From: UMGS1370 sp046957575
GTDB taxonomy: Bacteria; Bacillota; Clostridia; Lachnospirales; Lachnospiraceae
Direction: 5' to 3'
DNA length: 64,000 bases
NCBI GenBank assembly: GCA_046957575.1
Contig: JBKUOG010000012.1
Coordinates: 1-64,000, forward strand
The notes beneath the pieces were generated by a model. It saw nothing but the letters and a program-made list of their open reading frames with translations. It was not told the origin of the DNA and did not search any database. The translations under genes were made by a program, and so were the position numbers. Shown piece after piece: positions 1 through 7,680 of the stretch (its first letter is position 1; every line of letters begins with the position of its first letter).

Positions 1-177
1 GACATTATCTTTGTCAAGCCTTTCTTGAAAATTTTTATTTATTCATATATATAAGATTTTCAGAAAAAGTCAATACAAGTTACACGAATAATATGTTTAA
101 TGATATGAACAACTCGTTTTCTCTTGCTACCCGCTATATATTCTGATAGAATTAAAAGAAAATCGGAGGTTTTTGCT

Positions 178-984
178 GTGGCAAACGAAAAGATTCATCT
201 GGACAAAATAGCTGCACTTACAAAAGAGTTATTTCATGCGCATTATGCCGGAAAATTAGAAGTGTGGTTTTCCTATCTCACTTCAGACAGCATATTTCTT
301 GGTACGGGAATACCAATATTGATTGGCAGCAATTCAATAGAAAATCATTTTAAGGATTTTTTTGAAAAACATGCGATTATCATACAGGAAAATTATTTTC
401 CCACATCTTTGGGTGAACAAGCTGCGCAGGTATGCGGCCAGATTATTCTACATGGTTCTAAAGGATCAAGTAAAATAATCAATCATTTTACTGTAAACTA
501 TCGCTTAATTGGCAATGAGATAAAAATTCTCCATATACACAATTCTTATGAATATATGCTGCCTAAAGAAGAGAAATTATTAACGATGGATGGTAGCACA
601 ATGCGATTGGTCCGCAGCCTGCTTTTGGAGCATCCGCCAGGCCAGCGTATGGCTATCCGCAGTGGTACACAAACAGTTTTTGTTGATCTCCATACAGTCT
701 TATATGTGCAAAGCCTGGGAAGAAAGACAGAGTTTGTTTGTATTGACAGAGTCATATCCTGCAATAGCTCTATCAGCGAAATTGCAAAGGAATTACCAGA
801 AATCTTCTACCCGCTGCACAGAGGATATCTGGTAAATACATTATATATTACAGCAATCCGGCGTTTTGAAGCCGTGTTGATTTCAGGAATCACACTCCCT
901 ATTCCCGCATTGACATATCAGCAAGCCAAAAAGGATTTGCACGAGATAATACAAGGAAGAGTGAGACCCACCAATTCAAAATAG
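178..984 (+). CDS. LytTR-family DNA-binding regulator with N-terminal SnoaL/NTF2-like domain
   Basis: Predicted cytoplasmic transcription regulator of 268 aa. Residues from about 160 to the end carry a LytTR fold (TVFVDLHTVLYVQSLGRK, then FYPLHRGYLVNTLYI), the domain used by AgrA/LytR-type regulators to bind direct repeats. The N-terminal ~140 residues lack a receiver domain and instead resemble a SnoaL/NTF2-like cone (HAHYAGKLEVWFSYL), possibly a ligand pocket. GTG at 178 is chosen because GGAGG lies at 165-169 with 8 nt spacing; a further-upstream in-frame TTG at 124 has no ribosome site. It stands alone, followed by insertion-sequence debris, so its target is unknown. The LytTR call is firm; the N-terminal fold is inference. 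Confidence 0.8.
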   Translation: MANEKIHLDKIAALTKELFHAHYAGKLEVWFSYLTSDSIFLGTGIPILIGSNSIENHFKDFFEKHAIIIQENYFPTSLGEQAAQVCGQIILHGSKGSSKIINHFTVNYRLIGNEIKILHIHNSYEYMLPKEEKLLTMDGSTMRLVRSLLLEHPPGQRMAIRSGTQTVFVDLHTVLYVQSLGRKTEFVCIDRVISCNSSISEIAKELPEIFYPLHRGYLVNTLYITAIRRFEAVLISGITLPIPALTYQQAKKDLHEIIQGRVRPTNSK

Positions 985-1125
985 AAGAGAGGGGGAGTGA
1001 GGACAAAAATCCGGACTCCCATTCGAAGCATTGGCGCTTCTTCATCAAAAGTTGCATATATACGTGTAGCAACTGAATGATATTGTCAATATTGGTTTAC
1101 ACTTTTTTCTCAAGAATGTTCGACC

Positions 1126-1463
1126 TTATGCTGCCTCCTGTAGTGAAGCATAGTATTGCTGTCGCTTAACCATAGGAGGTAATCCTCCGTTAGCAGAACA
1201 GATCCTCCAGTTATTCCAATAACTGATAAAGTATCTCCAGATGAGGGGTTTTAACTGTTCTACTGTCATTGTGGTGGTGTCATAACGCCCATAAAGTAAT
1301 TCTTCTTTGAAACGAGCCCACATACTTTCGCATCTGGCATTATCATGGCATCTGCCAGTACCTGATATTTCCAAGGGGCAGCCTTTGTTTTTAGGAATTT
1401 ATTAAATGCCTGTCTGGAAACATGAAGCGTTTTGCAATAAAATCCTTGAGAATAGGGTGTCAA
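1126..1463 (-). pseudogene. IS3-family transposase orfB remnant with internal deletion
   Basis: Read on the minus strand, 1463 to about 1383 encodes an orfB N-terminal piece (YSQGFYCKTLHVSRQAF, typical of IS3/IS150 orfB starts). From about 1377 to 1126 a different frame encodes the integrase-core C-terminus (EISGTGRCHDNARCESM, then WARFKEEL and YWNNWR). The central catalytic DDE region is missing and the two ends are out of frame, so this is an internally deleted, non-functional copy. No matching orfA or clear terminal repeats were seen. Confidence 0.75.
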
Positions 1464-1573
1464 CTTTTATGATACAACATCATCAACATGTTGCAGAAAA
1501 GGGTTACCATCCTCTGGCAACCCTCTTCTGTATCTCATCCTAGCTAATCACTATCTCATAGCCCGTCATGGAA

Positions 1574-2320
1574 TCATGCTCCTCTTTTTCCATCTAAAGT
1601 GCGGACTTCTTCTACCGTCAATCTTGAAAGTTTCGCAATCTGCTCATATGACAATTCACCCATCTCCAGCAAATCTTTAGCAAATTGCTGTCTTTCCTCT
1701 AACCGTGCTGCCAAAGCAGCCTCGTTCCGCATATCTTCCATCGCCTTACACATAGCAGCCACTCCTTTCTCATCTTCTTTGAAATATCTTACACGTTCTG
1801 CCAATACTCTATACTTCATATCCTTTGCATCTGTACAGGAAAAATCATGCATCAAAATCCCTATAGGCGACTCATCCCGGTATTCACCGTTCACATATAA
1901 AATATGGGCCTCATCGCCAAAATTCTCGCTGGTTTCTTTGATCACCCGGTCAATATGATAAATTGGTTTTCCCTTTCCTAGCACATCTCGTTCTGTAATA
2001 AAGATTACATAAGTCTCTACCAGATTTTCCAGCTTCTCTCCTGGCTCCGTCACATTGGCATCAATCAAACTGCTGTGATACCTGGCTCTCTTTGCTCCCG
2101 CACCGCGATCTGCTCTCTGGATTTCCACATTATATCTTTTTCCGGCATGATCTGTGGCATAGATGTCAAAAATAATCGATCTGCCCTGCAGATTTTTAAG
2201 CTGATGCTGGATCGTTACCTTTTCCACCTTCAAATCATCCCTGCCAAGCACAATCTGCAGTACCAGCTCCGTACACTCTATATTTTCCTCAAAACATTTT
2301 GACATAAAGTCATCATCCAT
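1574..2320 (-). CDS. Rpn-family PD-(D/E)XK nuclease/putative transposase
   Basis: Member of the recombination-promoting nuclease (Rpn)/PDDEXK_2 family, DNA endonucleases often annotated as transposases. The nuclease core is visible as IIFDIYATDHAGKRYNVEIQ, giving the D...ExQ signature around residues 51-68; the C-terminus has the usual helical EQIAKLSRLTVEEVRTL tail. The first ATG is at 2320, but family-like sequence continues in frame upstream (SKDWEEKFRPEDLQRLRGF) to an ATT codon at 2386-2384. That codon is preceded at about 7 nt by GGAAG and has stops further upstream. The true start was therefore probably ATG at 2386, now ATT, so the product may be N-terminally short or poorly expressed. 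It sits among IS remnants. Confidence 0.8.
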   Translation of the reverse strand: MDDDFMSKCFEENIECTELVLQIVLGRDDLKVEKVTIQHQLKNLQGRSIIFDIYATDHAGKRYNVEIQRADRGAGAKRARYHSSLIDANVTEPGEKLENLVETYVIFITERDVLGKGKPIYHIDRVIKETSENFGDEAHILYVNGEYRDESPIGILMHDFSCTDAKDMKYRVLAERVRYFKEDEKGVAAMCKAMEDMRNEAALAARLEERQQFAKDLLEMGELSYEQIAKLSRLTVEEVRTLDGKRGA

Positions 2321-2383
2321 CAGGCGAAATCCACGGAGTCTCTGCAGATCTTCCGGCCTGAACTTTTCTTCCCAATCCTTACT

Positions 2384-2400
2384 AATATCTGCTCTTCCTT
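2384..2400 (-). promoter_or_regulatory. Ribosome site and ATT codon upstream of the Rpn gene
   Basis: On the minus strand AAGGAAG is followed after about 7 nt by ATT AGT AAG GAT TGG in frame with the Rpn ORF. Position and homology-like downstream sequence suggest this ATT replaces the ancestral ATG. Confidence 0.5.
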
Positions 2401-2739
2401 TCTCTGCCTGTTTTTATCAGAAGCATATACTTCCCCTATCATACCTAAATTTTATCACAGGCACACTATTGTTGCAAGGTTCATTCCAGCTCATTTTATG
2501 TTTGGATTTTATGGGAAGTTGCAACTAAAAAGAGCATTGACCTCCCTTTTCTGGTATAACGTCTATCGCCAAACAAACCTTTAGGTAATTGCGAAACGAG
2601 TACGAAATCTTGATTCCAACAAGGCAAAAATCTGGCATAGCCTGTCTTTCAGGAGGTGTATGTAAAAAACAGAATTTCAGGACATGAAAACAAAACAGAT
2701 AGGGCTATCTGCTGATAAATGAGTATGAATCGCAGGTAT
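2387..2739. other. Gene-free interval between Rpn gene and transposase tail
   Basis: About 350 bases with no convincing ORF. The part nearest 2400 holds the in-frame stops and ribosome site of the Rpn gene. The rest is probably the end of the neighbouring insertion sequence; I see no clean inverted terminal repeat or target duplication. Confidence 0.4.
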
Positions 2740-3360
2740 TTACGCAATCAAAGGCCTTAAGCTGCGGATATATTGATGCTTGTACAGTTTGTCAGCGACC
2801 ATTACAGTAATGAGCTGGGTAATTCCGGCGAGAAGCAGGTCGGCATGAAGCGTTTTCTCATTCTGCGTTTTACGCCCGGTAACACAAAAACTGTTTTTGA
2901 AATGGTTAATCGATTTCTCAACATTTACTCTGACTTTATAGGTGGAATCCCATTTATCTGTACCGCGGACTGTACCAGGATAGGCACGAAGATTCTGTTC
3001 CGGATAAATGTAAATCATTCTTCCACAGGAAGAAGTGGTACATGGATGATCACAGTGGCATATGCGTTTCGATTTCTTTGTGGCGCTGTCCCATTTCCAT
3101 TTCATTTTGGGGCATACGAATTTCATAGTCGGAAGCCCGCAGCGCAAATGGGATTTGCTTCCCTCGCGCTTCATGGGAAGGGAGGCATCATGGGGACAGC
3201 AGGGAACGCCGTCATCATTGACAGTGTAATCGATTCCTTCGAGTTTCAGTTTGTTTTTCAGAGGAATATATGCTTTTTCAAAGGAAGCTTCCTGAAGCAG
3301 ATATTTAGGGCATTGCGCTATGCCCTTATGAATACAGCTCACAATGTTGTTAAAAACAAC
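2740..3360 (-). pseudogene. DDE transposase C-terminal fragment (IS1182/IS4-like)
   Basis: The minus-strand reading frame encodes the C-terminal half of a DDE transposase. Visible are a Cys-rich stretch (CCPHDASLPMK, CDHPCTTSSCG) and the terminal block TYKVRVNVEKSINHFKNSF followed by a long helical tail ending SLRPLIA. The catalytic N-terminal half is absent. Similarity stops near 3360, where the sequence becomes the antisense of an IS110 tail; the open frame up to 3429 is therefore chimeric and its first ~23 codons are not transposase. Exact IS family is uncertain. Confidence 0.65.
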
Positions 3361-3363
3361 ACC

Positions 3364-3498
3364 ACTTTCAAGGCTTATTACGATGCCAAGAGAGCGGAAG
3401 GCCGGACCCACTACAATGCCATTGGGCACTGTGTCGGCAAGCTTGTCAGAGTCATTTTAAAGATGCTTACTGACGAAGTAGAATTTAACCTCGAATAA
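3364..3498 (+). pseudogene. IS110-family transposase C-terminal remnant
   Basis: The last 44 codons of a plus-strand frame read FKAYYDAKRAEGRTHYNAIG, then GKLVRVILKMLTDEVEF. This is the characteristic end of IS110/IS1111 (DEDD) transposases. The upstream part of the same open frame is antisense to the DDE fragment and carries no IS110 similarity, so only the tail survives. It abuts the DDE fragment at about 3361-3363. Confidence 0.8.
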
Positions 3499-3543
3499 GA
3501 GGTCTGTATACCATAATCGATAGATTTTGAAAAAGGACTTTTA

Positions 3544-3571
3544 GGGAACTTTGTTAAAGTTACCCTTTTTT
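3544..3571 (+). terminator. Hairpin with T-run after the IS110 tail
   Basis: GGGAACTTT and AAAGTTACCC pair around a 3-nt loop and are followed by six T (3566-3571). It lies 45 bp after the IS110 stop and fits either a terminator or the 3' end structure of the lost element. Confidence 0.55.
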
Positions 3572-3645
3572 ACCTGAAACAGAAAAAATGAATTTCTGGC
3601 TAATTTATACTTGACTTTTCATAGCTGGTCTCCTTTATCAAAATC

Positions 3646-3830
3646 CTATAAACGATGGCATTGCTCTATAGCGATATTTCCCACATCAATAACGGAAAGC
3701 TCCGTAATCTCTGCAATATCTTCCAATGACAATTTCGTATTTATGATAAGCTTCAATGCTATCTCCCTTTGCGTTTCAAGTACGACCTCATTTAGCATAT
3801 CCTCTATCACTTTACAATGTCCCGTCATTA
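3646..3830 (-). pseudogene. Rpn-family C-terminal remnant
   Basis: The open frame runs 3900-3646, but only from about 3830 does it look like protein: VIEDMLNEVVLETQREIALK then LSLEDIAEITELSV. This matches the helical C-terminal tail of Rpn proteins such as the one at 1574-2320. The N-terminal codons overlap the end of the methyltransferase gene in another frame and are noise. It is a decayed tail fused to the 3' flank of rlmD. Confidence 0.55.
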
Positions 3831-5210
3831 AAGTTTCTTCATCCGCTCCAGCTTCACCACGCATTCGCAGTGCACCGAATGTCCGAACATATCGCAGCAT
3901 CTTATCCGTTTCAGCTCATACCCATGTTCGCCCAAATACTTTACGTCGCGGGCCAGGGTGGCGGGATCACAGCTAATGTAGACCACTTTGGGCGGGGCCA
4001 TTTTCACAATGGTTTGAAGACAGTGTTCATCGCAGCCTTTGCGGGGCGGATCCACCACAATCACGTCTGCAAAAATATGATTTTTTTCATACTGTTTTGG
4101 CAGAACCTCTTCTGCCTTTCCTACGAAAAATTCCACATTTTCTAAGCCGTTAAGGGCGGCATTCCGTTTTGCATCCTCTATCGCCTGTGGAATGATTTCC
4201 ACGCCGTAGACCTTTCCGGCCTTCTGGGCCAGAAACAGAGAGATTGTGCCAATGCCGCAGTAAAGATCCCAGACGGTTTCCCCGCCGGTCAAACCGGCAA
4301 ATTCCAGGGCAGTCTGATACAGTTTCTGGGTCTGAACCGGATTTACCTGATAAAAAGATAATGGGGAAATCTGGTAGCTGACGTTTCCTATCTTGTCTGT
4401 AATGTATCCGGGGCCGTAGAGATTAACCAGGTCGCTTCCCAGAATCACATTGGTCTTTTCCATATTGATATTATAAGAAATACTGGTCATTCCCGGCACT
4501 GTTCTAAGACGCTTTACCAGTTCTTCGCTATGAGGAAGTTTTTTGCCGTTTATGACCAGACATACCATCAGTTCGCCTGTGACAAATCCTTTCCGGATTA
4601 GAGCGTGGCGCACAAGACCTTTGTGAGAAGTTTCGTTATAAGGTTCCAACCCGTCCCTGCGGAATTCTTCCATAAAGTTCTTGATAATATCCAGAATTTT
4701 TTTGTTTTCTTCTGCTCCAAGCAGACAGTCTTCCTGCTCAATGATAGCATGGGTCCGTCCGGCATAAAAGCCTGTGATAATCCGCCCGTCTTTATCCGTT
4801 CCAAATGGGAACTGGGCTTTGTTGCGATATCTCCATGGCTCTTCCATCCCCATAATCGGCTCCATATCTTCCAGACGCAGTTCTTTTAAGCCGCCGATTC
4901 TCTGAAGAACACTTAAAACTTTCCGCTCTTTAAACTGAAGCTGGGCCTGATACTCCATGGCCTGAAGCTGGCACCCGCCGCATTTTCTGGCAGACGCACA
5001 AAGAGGACTGACCCGGCTTGCAGAAGGGGTGATAACCTCAATGAGCCTTGCAAAGCCATAGTTTTTCTTCATCTTCATGGCTCCGGCCCGAACCACGTCT
5101 CCGATTACCGTATCTTTAATAAACCAGATGTATCCGTCCTGCTTCCCAACGCCGGAACCATCTTCGCTCATGTCCTCGATTGTAATAATGAATTCTTCAT
5201 TTTTCTTCAT
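3828..5210 (-). CDS. rlmD: 23S rRNA (uracil-5-)-methyltransferase, RumA/RlmD family
   Basis: SAM-dependent enzyme that makes 5-methyluridine in 23S rRNA. Its 460 aa show an N-terminal TRAM RNA-binding domain (about 3-60), iron-sulfur ligands C71, C77, C80 and C162, a Rossmann SAM site (VWDLYCGIGTISLFLAQ, 313-329), the VVDPPRKGC loop, and catalytic C414 in YISCDPATLARDV. The length is normal for the family. In Gram-positives one protein of this type (RlmCD) often modifies both U747 and U1939, so the exact target uridine cannot be read from sequence. It starts 5 nt after the yhaM stop, so the two are cotranscribed. An Rpn remnant touches its 3' end without truncating it. Confidence 0.92.
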   Translation of the reverse strand: MKKNEEFIITIEDMSEDGSGVGKQDGYIWFIKDTVIGDVVRAGAMKMKKNYGFARLIEVITPSASRVSPLCASARKCGGCQLQAMEYQAQLQFKERKVLSVLQRIGGLKELRLEDMEPIMGMEEPWRYRNKAQFPFGTDKDGRIITGFYAGRTHAIIEQEDCLLGAEENKKILDIIKNFMEEFRRDGLEPYNETSHKGLVRHALIRKGFVTGELMVCLVINGKKLPHSEELVKRLRTVPGMTSISYNINMEKTNVILGSDLVNLYGPGYITDKIGNVSYQISPLSFYQVNPVQTQKLYQTALEFAGLTGGETVWDLYCGIGTISLFLAQKAGKVYGVEIIPQAIEDAKRNAALNGLENVEFFVGKAEEVLPKQYEKNHIFADVIVVDPPRKGCDEHCLQTIVKMAPPKVVYISCDPATLARDVKYLGEHGYELKRIRCCDMFGHSVHCECVVKLERMKKL

Positions 5211-5215
5211 ACTGA

Positions 5216-6163
5216 TTATTTCTCCGTAGTTTTGCGGATATTGCTTTCCAGGAATTTATTATACCCAAGCCAGCCCATATTTTCCCCTCCGGCATTCAGG
5301 GCCTCCAGCATTGTCTCCATCTTTGCATCCGTATTGTCTGCAAAATTGAGAGCCAGCGCCTCCAAAAGAGCTGGTTTTTTGGGAGAACCATATTCCAGTT
5401 CCCCATGATGGGCCAGAATACAGTGCTTCAGTTCTGCCGCCAGACGATGGGGGAATCCCGGAATCGTGCGGATTCGTTCTCCCACCATCTCGGTTCCGAT
5501 AATAATATGGCCTAATAGCTGGCCGTCATCCGTATAGTCATTTTCTGGAAATACAGACAGCTCCTTTGTCTTTCCAATATCGTGGAACATGGCAGCTGTC
5601 AGCAATAAATCCCGGTTGATTCCCGGATAATAAGACGCATAATAATCGCACAGTTTTGCAACACTTAACGTGTGTTCCAAAAGTCCTCCTACAAAGCCAT
5701 GATGCACGCTTTTTGCTGCAGAATGGAACTGGAATGCCTTGGCAAATTCTGGATCGTCAATAAAATAGCTGCTGGCCAGTTTGTTCAGATAAGGATTTTT
5801 GATGGTGCGGATCATTGCCGTCAATTCCTGATACATTTTTCCAATATCCTTTTTAGATACCGGCAGATAATCCTCCGGCAAATATTCTTCCTCTCTGGCT
5901 TTCCGGATGCGGCGGATATTTAACTGGTTGGTTCCCTGGAACACCGTAACGTCGGCATCTATGTACACGTAATCCATGGTTTCAAAATTGCCGATTCCAG
6001 GAGAACCCAGATCCCAGATTTTTCCGTCAATGGTGCCTGTTTTATCCTGCAGCACCAGATTGCCGTACTCTTTTCCGTTTTTGGTAAGCTGAATCTGCTT
6101 ATTTTTACACAAATAAACCTCTGATACGTGGTTTCCCTCCCGAAACATATTAATATACTTCAT
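5216..6163 (-). CDS. yhaM: 3'-5' exoribonuclease YhaM
   Basis: Metal-dependent 3'-5' exoribonuclease of Firmicutes, 315 aa from the chosen start. An N-terminal OB-fold binds nucleic acid (LVLQDKTGTIDGKIWDLG) and a C-terminal HD domain carries the metal ligands (LLEHTLSVAK, AAMFHDIGKTKEL, ELKHCILAHHGE). ATG at 6163 is preferred over 6190 because AAAGGAG precedes it and MKYINMFREG is a natural beginning. It lies between the HtrA-like gene and rlmD. In Bacillus yhaM adjoins yhaN/yhaO; here those are at about 45-48 kb. Confidence 0.9.
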   Translation of the reverse strand: MKYINMFREGNHVSEVYLCKNKQIQLTKNGKEYGNLVLQDKTGTIDGKIWDLGSPGIGNFETMDYVYIDADVTVFQGTNQLNIRRIRKAREEEYLPEDYLPVSKKDIGKMYQELTAMIRTIKNPYLNKLASSYFIDDPEFAKAFQFHSAAKSVHHGFVGGLLEHTLSVAKLCDYYASYYPGINRDLLLTAAMFHDIGKTKELSVFPENDYTDDGQLLGHIIIGTEMVGERIRTIPGFPHRLAAELKHCILAHHGELEYGSPKKPALLEALALNFADNTDAKMETMLEALNAGGENMGWLGYNKFLESNIRKTTEK

Positions 6164-6212
6164 TTTCCTGTTATCTCCTTTCTGATGCACTCCATTTGGA
6201 GCCGCGTTAATA

Positions 6213-6236
6213 GAGCCAGGTGGATTTACCTGGCTC
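6213..6236 (-). terminator. Hairpin at the 3' end of the HtrA-like gene
   Basis: GAGCCAGGT and ACCTGGCTC form a perfect 9-bp stem overlapping the stop codon of the HtrA-like gene. There is only a weak T stretch after it, so it may attenuate rather than fully terminate before yhaM. Confidence 0.45.
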
Positions 6237-7560
6237 CGATCGTTACCTGATATTCTAATTCTATATATGCATCCCGGCTGTATCTCTGCACTTTTACAGG
6301 AACAACCGTTCCGGATTGCAAATCATCTATCATCTCGCGCCAGTTCTGTCTGGTATCTACAGAAATGCCGTTTACCTCTGTAATAATGTCTCCCGCCTGA
6401 ATTCCTGCCTGGTAGGCCGGACTGTCATTAATCGCCCGGTTGACATAAATTCCAGCCGGAATTCCTGTTTCCAGTTCATCTTCTCTTACCGCCTGTCCCA
6501 TAATCCCGATATAAGGAATGGGAATCCCGTTGGAAAGCTTTTCTAAAATAGGCTTATAATCTGATATAGTGCGGACGGCTGCCAGCCGACTGTTTTCTAC
6601 CTGAAAATCATTGGTCACCCAGCCCACAAGCCTTCTGTCTCTGTCAATCAGAAATGTGCCTTTATCTGCATTGCCCGGCACATCGACATAAAGGATCTGG
6701 CTGGTGCCGTCAATAATCTGAACATTTTCCCGCACATAAGATACTGCACCGACTCCGCTGGACTGGGGATAACCGGCCGGACTTCCCACTGCTGTCAAAA
6801 GTTCTCCTCGCTGAATCGCATAAGAATTGCCCAGTTCTAACACTTTTATCTGTTCTAAACAAGATTTTTCCAATCCTTCTATCTCGATACTGATCACTGC
6901 CAGTCCGGCAACATTATCTACCCCTACCAGTTGTCCCGGAACTTCCTGACCACCGCACACCTTTACCTGAATAGAAGTCATGTCCGCTACTGCATCTGCT
7001 GGAGTAAGAATCAAATACTGACTTGGTGTTTCTGCAATAATCGCCCCAGAAAACATTCCTGCTGTTTCTACTGGATTGTTAAACAAATCCGTCTGCTGCC
7101 TGACGGCTGTAATGGTGACTAATCCCCGTTCTGCATCTGCTGCCCGATCCTGAATCGTTTTATAAAAAGCATCCCAGTTCTCTTCACTAAACTCCAGAGT
7201 TTCCAGTTCTTTGCTGACCGCACTCTCGATCAGATTTTCTGAAGAGCAGGTCTCCAGGGCAGGATCCATTTCCGGCAAGCTCTCCGTTTCTGTAGGCTCT
7301 GTTTCTGCATCTGTGGGAATCGTTACGGATGTGCTGACCTTTGTCTCCTCTGCCAGATATTCTTTGGCAAATGGTGCTGTGATTGCAAATGTTACAGCCG
7401 CAATTATACCAAAAAAAGCCGCAGAAAACAGAAGGGTCAGGGCTTTTACTGCTGCCTGTCTCTTTGTCATAGGCGGCTTTACAATCCGTTCTTTTATAAA
7501 TTCACGTTTTTCCTCTGTGTTTTTTCCTTTTTTCGCATCAGGGCTGTTACTGTTCGGCAC
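6226..7560 (-). CDS. HtrA-like PDZ membrane protein without catalytic triad
   Basis: Has the architecture of DegP/HtrA proteases: basic cytoplasmic N-terminus, one membrane segment (about 39-63), acidic/Thr linker, trypsin-like beta-barrel (about 145-320) and a C-terminal PDZ domain (about 350-440; DSPAYQAGIQAGDIITEVNG). The catalytic motifs are degenerate. ILTNxHVV reads ILTPADAV (His to D189), the Asp motif reads NVAGLAVISI (G219), and GNSGG reads GNADKG (Ser to A298). It should thus be a non-proteolytic scaffold or sensor. GTG at 7560 has GGAGG 7 nt upstream and a good promoter. It is followed by yhaM and rlmD. Confidence 0.85.
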   Translation of the reverse strand: MPNSNSPDAKKGKNTEEKREFIKERIVKPPMTKRQAAVKALTLLFSAAFFGIIAAVTFAITAPFAKEYLAEETKVSTSVTIPTDAETEPTETESLPEMDPALETCSSENLIESAVSKELETLEFSEENWDAFYKTIQDRAADAERGLVTITAVRQQTDLFNNPVETAGMFSGAIIAETPSQYLILTPADAVADMTSIQVKVCGGQEVPGQLVGVDNVAGLAVISIEIEGLEKSCLEQIKVLELGNSYAIQRGELLTAVGSPAGYPQSSGVGAVSYVRENVQIIDGTSQILYVDVPGNADKGTFLIDRDRRLVGWVTNDFQVENSRLAAVRTISDYKPILEKLSNGIPIPYIGIMGQAVREDELETGIPAGIYVNRAINDSPAYQAGIQAGDIITEVNGISVDTRQNWREMIDDLQSGTVVPVKVQRYSRDAYIELEYQVTIGAR

Positions 7561-7590
7561 AATATTACCTCCTTCAGACGGCCTAACCCT

Positions 7591-7619
7591 ATTATAAGGT
7601 TTTCACAGTTTTTATGCAA
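7591..7619 (-). promoter_or_regulatory. Promoter of the HtrA-like gene
   Basis: Minus-strand -35 TTGCAT (7614-7619), 17-bp spacer, -10 TATAAT (7591-7596), about 30 nt before the GTG start. Confidence 0.65.
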
Positions 7620-7646
7620 GAAAAAGATAGTAAATAAAAAATTTTA

Positions 7647-7655
7647 TGGTATACT
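7647..7655 (+). promoter_or_regulatory. Extended -10 promoter candidate for mutS2
   Basis: TGGTATACT gives a TGn-extended -10 (hexamer 7650-7655) about 25 nt before the mutS2 ATG. No good -35 is visible. Confidence 0.4.
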
Positions 7656-7680
7656 TTATACAAGTGAATTGGAGGTATTT

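Noticed and set aside
1..177. Promoter or small gene at the window start
   Set aside because: AT-rich, but no well-spaced -35/-10 pair and no ORF with a ribosome site before the GTG at 178.
2773..3363. Plus-strand open frame of about 200 codons
   Set aside because: It is antisense to the DDE transposase tail and has no protein-like pattern; only the last 44 codons (3364-3498) are genuine IS110.
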